Assembly (NCBI GenBank): GCA_018676675.1
Contig: JABHEG010000378.1
Span: forward strand, 1-64,000
Source of the DNA: Lentisphaerota bacterium
GTDB lineage: Bacteria; Verrucomicrobiota; Lentisphaeria; Oligosphaerales; JABHEG01
DNA: 64,000 nucleotides
Direction of reading: 5' to 3'
The notes beneath the pieces are model-generated. The model did no database searches, was not told the DNA's origin, and saw only the letters and a list, made by a program, of their open reading frames with translations. Shown one piece after another: positions 63,046-64,000 of this stretch (its first letter is position 1; every line of letters begins with the position of its first letter). The position numbers and the translations under genes are program-made.

Positions 63046-63810
63046 CTATCCAACAGCCCCAATGCTGTCCAGGTAGTCCATGCATCGGCGCAGGAAGACC
63101 AGACGTTGGTCGTGGTCCAGATCCTTGACGAGAGCTCCTTCTACCTCCAGCGTGTACGGTCCCTCGAATCCCAGTCCACCAAGGAGTTCAAACACCCCGG
63201 GGAAATCCACAACTCCGGTCCCGACCTCGGGAAAATTCCCCGACTTGAAGCCGCCGTCTGTGTCTTTGATGTGCACGGCCGCAACCAAATCAGCTGCCTT
63301 CTTCAGCTCCGATATCGTGTCCGTGTTCTCATTGTAGTAGTAGACGTTGGCTGTGTCGAAATTGAATCGGAGGCCCGGGCTTCCGACCGCCTCGATGGTG
63401 GCCTTTGCCAAGTCACCATTCGTACCGAACGGCGGGTGCGTCTCCATGCAGATGACCACGCCCTGAGCTGCAGCGTAGTCTGCCGTCACGCGAAAACGCG
63501 AAAGTACCGCATCCCGCGGAACATCCTCCCCGGCTTTTGCACTGACGAAAACCTTGGAGACGCCGATTGCGGCAGCCCCATCAATGACAGCGTTGAACGC
63601 GGCAGCCGTCTCGTCGGTGTCCAACGGCAGCCCCGTTGACAGCGTCGATATCGTCACGCCAGCCGCAGCGGCGGAGGCGGCAAGCCCTGCATAGTCACCG
63701 TCACCCGGGGGCGGGGCCTCGGCGTTAAGAATCCCGGCTTCCGGGAAGCGCTCAAAGGCCGCCTCCGCGCTCCCAAACATGCCTGTTCGACACGCAATCA
63801 CGTTCGCCAT
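63046..63810 (-). CDS. Sugar phosphate isomerase/epimerase family protein (AP endonuclease 2-like TIM barrel)
   Basis: This 254-residue TIM-barrel protein is of the xylose isomerase-like/AP endonuclease 2 superfamily. Metal-binding positions are seen in VICMETHPPFG (Glu), LRFNFDTANVYY (Asp), VAAVHIKDTDGG (His/Asp) and YTLEVEGA (Glu), the order typical of 3-keto-sugar epimerases and related isomerases. The substrate is unknown. ATG 63810 is preferred because GAGGAG lies 7 bases upstream; the frame extends to 63834. The 3' end faces the FAH gene, 228 bases away. Confidence 0.85.
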   Translation of the reverse strand: MANVIACRTGMFGSAEAAFERFPEAGILNAEAPPPGDGDYAGLAASAAAAGVTISTLSTGLPLDTDETAAAFNAVIDGAAAIGVSKVFVSAKAGEDVPRDAVLSRFRVTADYAAAQGVVICMETHPPFGTNGDLAKATIEAVGSPGLRFNFDTANVYYYNENTDTISELKKAADLVAAVHIKDTDGGFKSGNFPEVGTGVVDFPGVFELLGGLGFEGPYTLEVEGALVKDLDHDQRLVFLRRCMDYLDSIGAVG

Positions 63811-63927
63811 GAGTTTCTCCTCTGACAAGACCAAATCGTCGGGTCACAGCCCAAGAGCACCCGGATAGCCTCCGGACGAGGGATGTTCCTGGCATCATCC
63901 GTCTCTGCCTTGAGCAGTTCACAACCA

Positions 63928-64000
63928 TCAATGGGCAAAAAAGTGCCAGTTCCCAAGCGTCTCCGGATCTCCGGGATCATCGACGAGCAACGCCTCGTAG
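63928..64000 (-). CDS. C-terminal fragment of a gene cut by the window edge
   Basis: A minus-strand frame entering at the window edge ends DDPGDPETLGNWHFFAH before a TGA at 63928-63930. It looks like a real C-terminus but is only 23 residues long, so no family can be named. Another frame (63798-63980) is also open here, so even the coding frame is not certain. Confidence 0.35.
   Translation of the reverse strand, partial: YEALLVDDPGDPETLGNWHFFAH

Noticed and set aside
1..64000. tRNA, rRNA, tmRNA, RNase P RNA, CRISPR arrays, insertion sequences
   Set aside because: I looked in the larger gaps for their typical sequence marks and regular repeats and saw none; short or divergent copies could be missed by eye.

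Overview
The window is GC-rich bacterial chromosome, densely coded on both strands. I see no rRNA, tRNA, CRISPR array, insertion sequence or phage module. The gene mix suggests a free-living, heterotrophic member or relative of the PVC superphylum (Kiritimatiellota, Lentisphaerota or Planctomycetota) or a similar lineage such as Hydrogenedentota. The evidence is large secreted heparinase-like and GH2/GH42-like enzymes, PQQ-type beta-propellers fused to a methyltransferase-like domain, HEAT plus LamG proteins, many sugar and acid catabolic enzymes, and a GAP1/TRAFAC-GTPase cluster of the kind known from developmentally complex bacteria. The lineage is an inference from gene content only.

Left part (0.3-21.8 kb): mostly housekeeping genes. 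It holds a strongly divergent chorismate-synthase homologue, a DUF1015 protein and mutM; a nitrilase-family amidase; a PIN-PhoH ATPase with a DppA-like D-aminopeptidase; a Gfo/Idh/MocA oxidoreductase beside a heparinase II/III-like protein; proA divergent from a DUF362 ferredoxin protein; a phosphoglycolate-phosphatase-like HAD enzyme; a class II aldolase; a GT-C-like membrane glycosyltransferase; then 5-formyltetrahydrofolate cyclo-ligase, RNase Y and a membrane-anchored HExxH peptidase. The 0.7 kb gap before the cyclo-ligase contains a long foldable segment that may be a 6S-like RNA.

Middle part (21.8-47.7 kb): polysaccharide and cell-envelope functions. It holds a GH29 fucosidase, an M48 peptidase with a Tat-type lipoprotein signal, a 1578-residue secreted heparinase-like protein with discoidin and FG-GAP domains, a DegT aminotransferase, an unknown protein with ADP-ribosyltransferase-like motifs, tandem GH2-like and GH42-like secreted proteins, and a minus-strand run of HEAT/LamG, PQQ propeller and heparinase-like proteins. 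A strong inverted repeat at 39592-39669 separates converging genes.

Right part (47.8-64 kb): a creatininase-family enzyme, a methyltransferase, a cupin and a ThrH phosphatase lie downstream of the most unusual locus. From 60.6 to 50.8 kb on the minus strand, an FHA/GYF/zinc-ribbon/TRAFAC-GTPase protein, a GAP1-like protein, a large single-pass membrane protein and three GspL/GspM/GspC-like (PilMN/PilO/PilP-like) platform proteins form one tight, operon-like series. The GAP1-like and membrane-protein frames would fuse if one base of a G5 run were skipped. This coupling of a conflict/signalling-type GTPase pair to a secretion or pilus-like inner-membrane platform is the best candidate here for an undescribed system. 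The window ends with a cyclase-family hydrolase, an FAH-family enzyme, a sugar isomerase/epimerase and the tail of one more gene.
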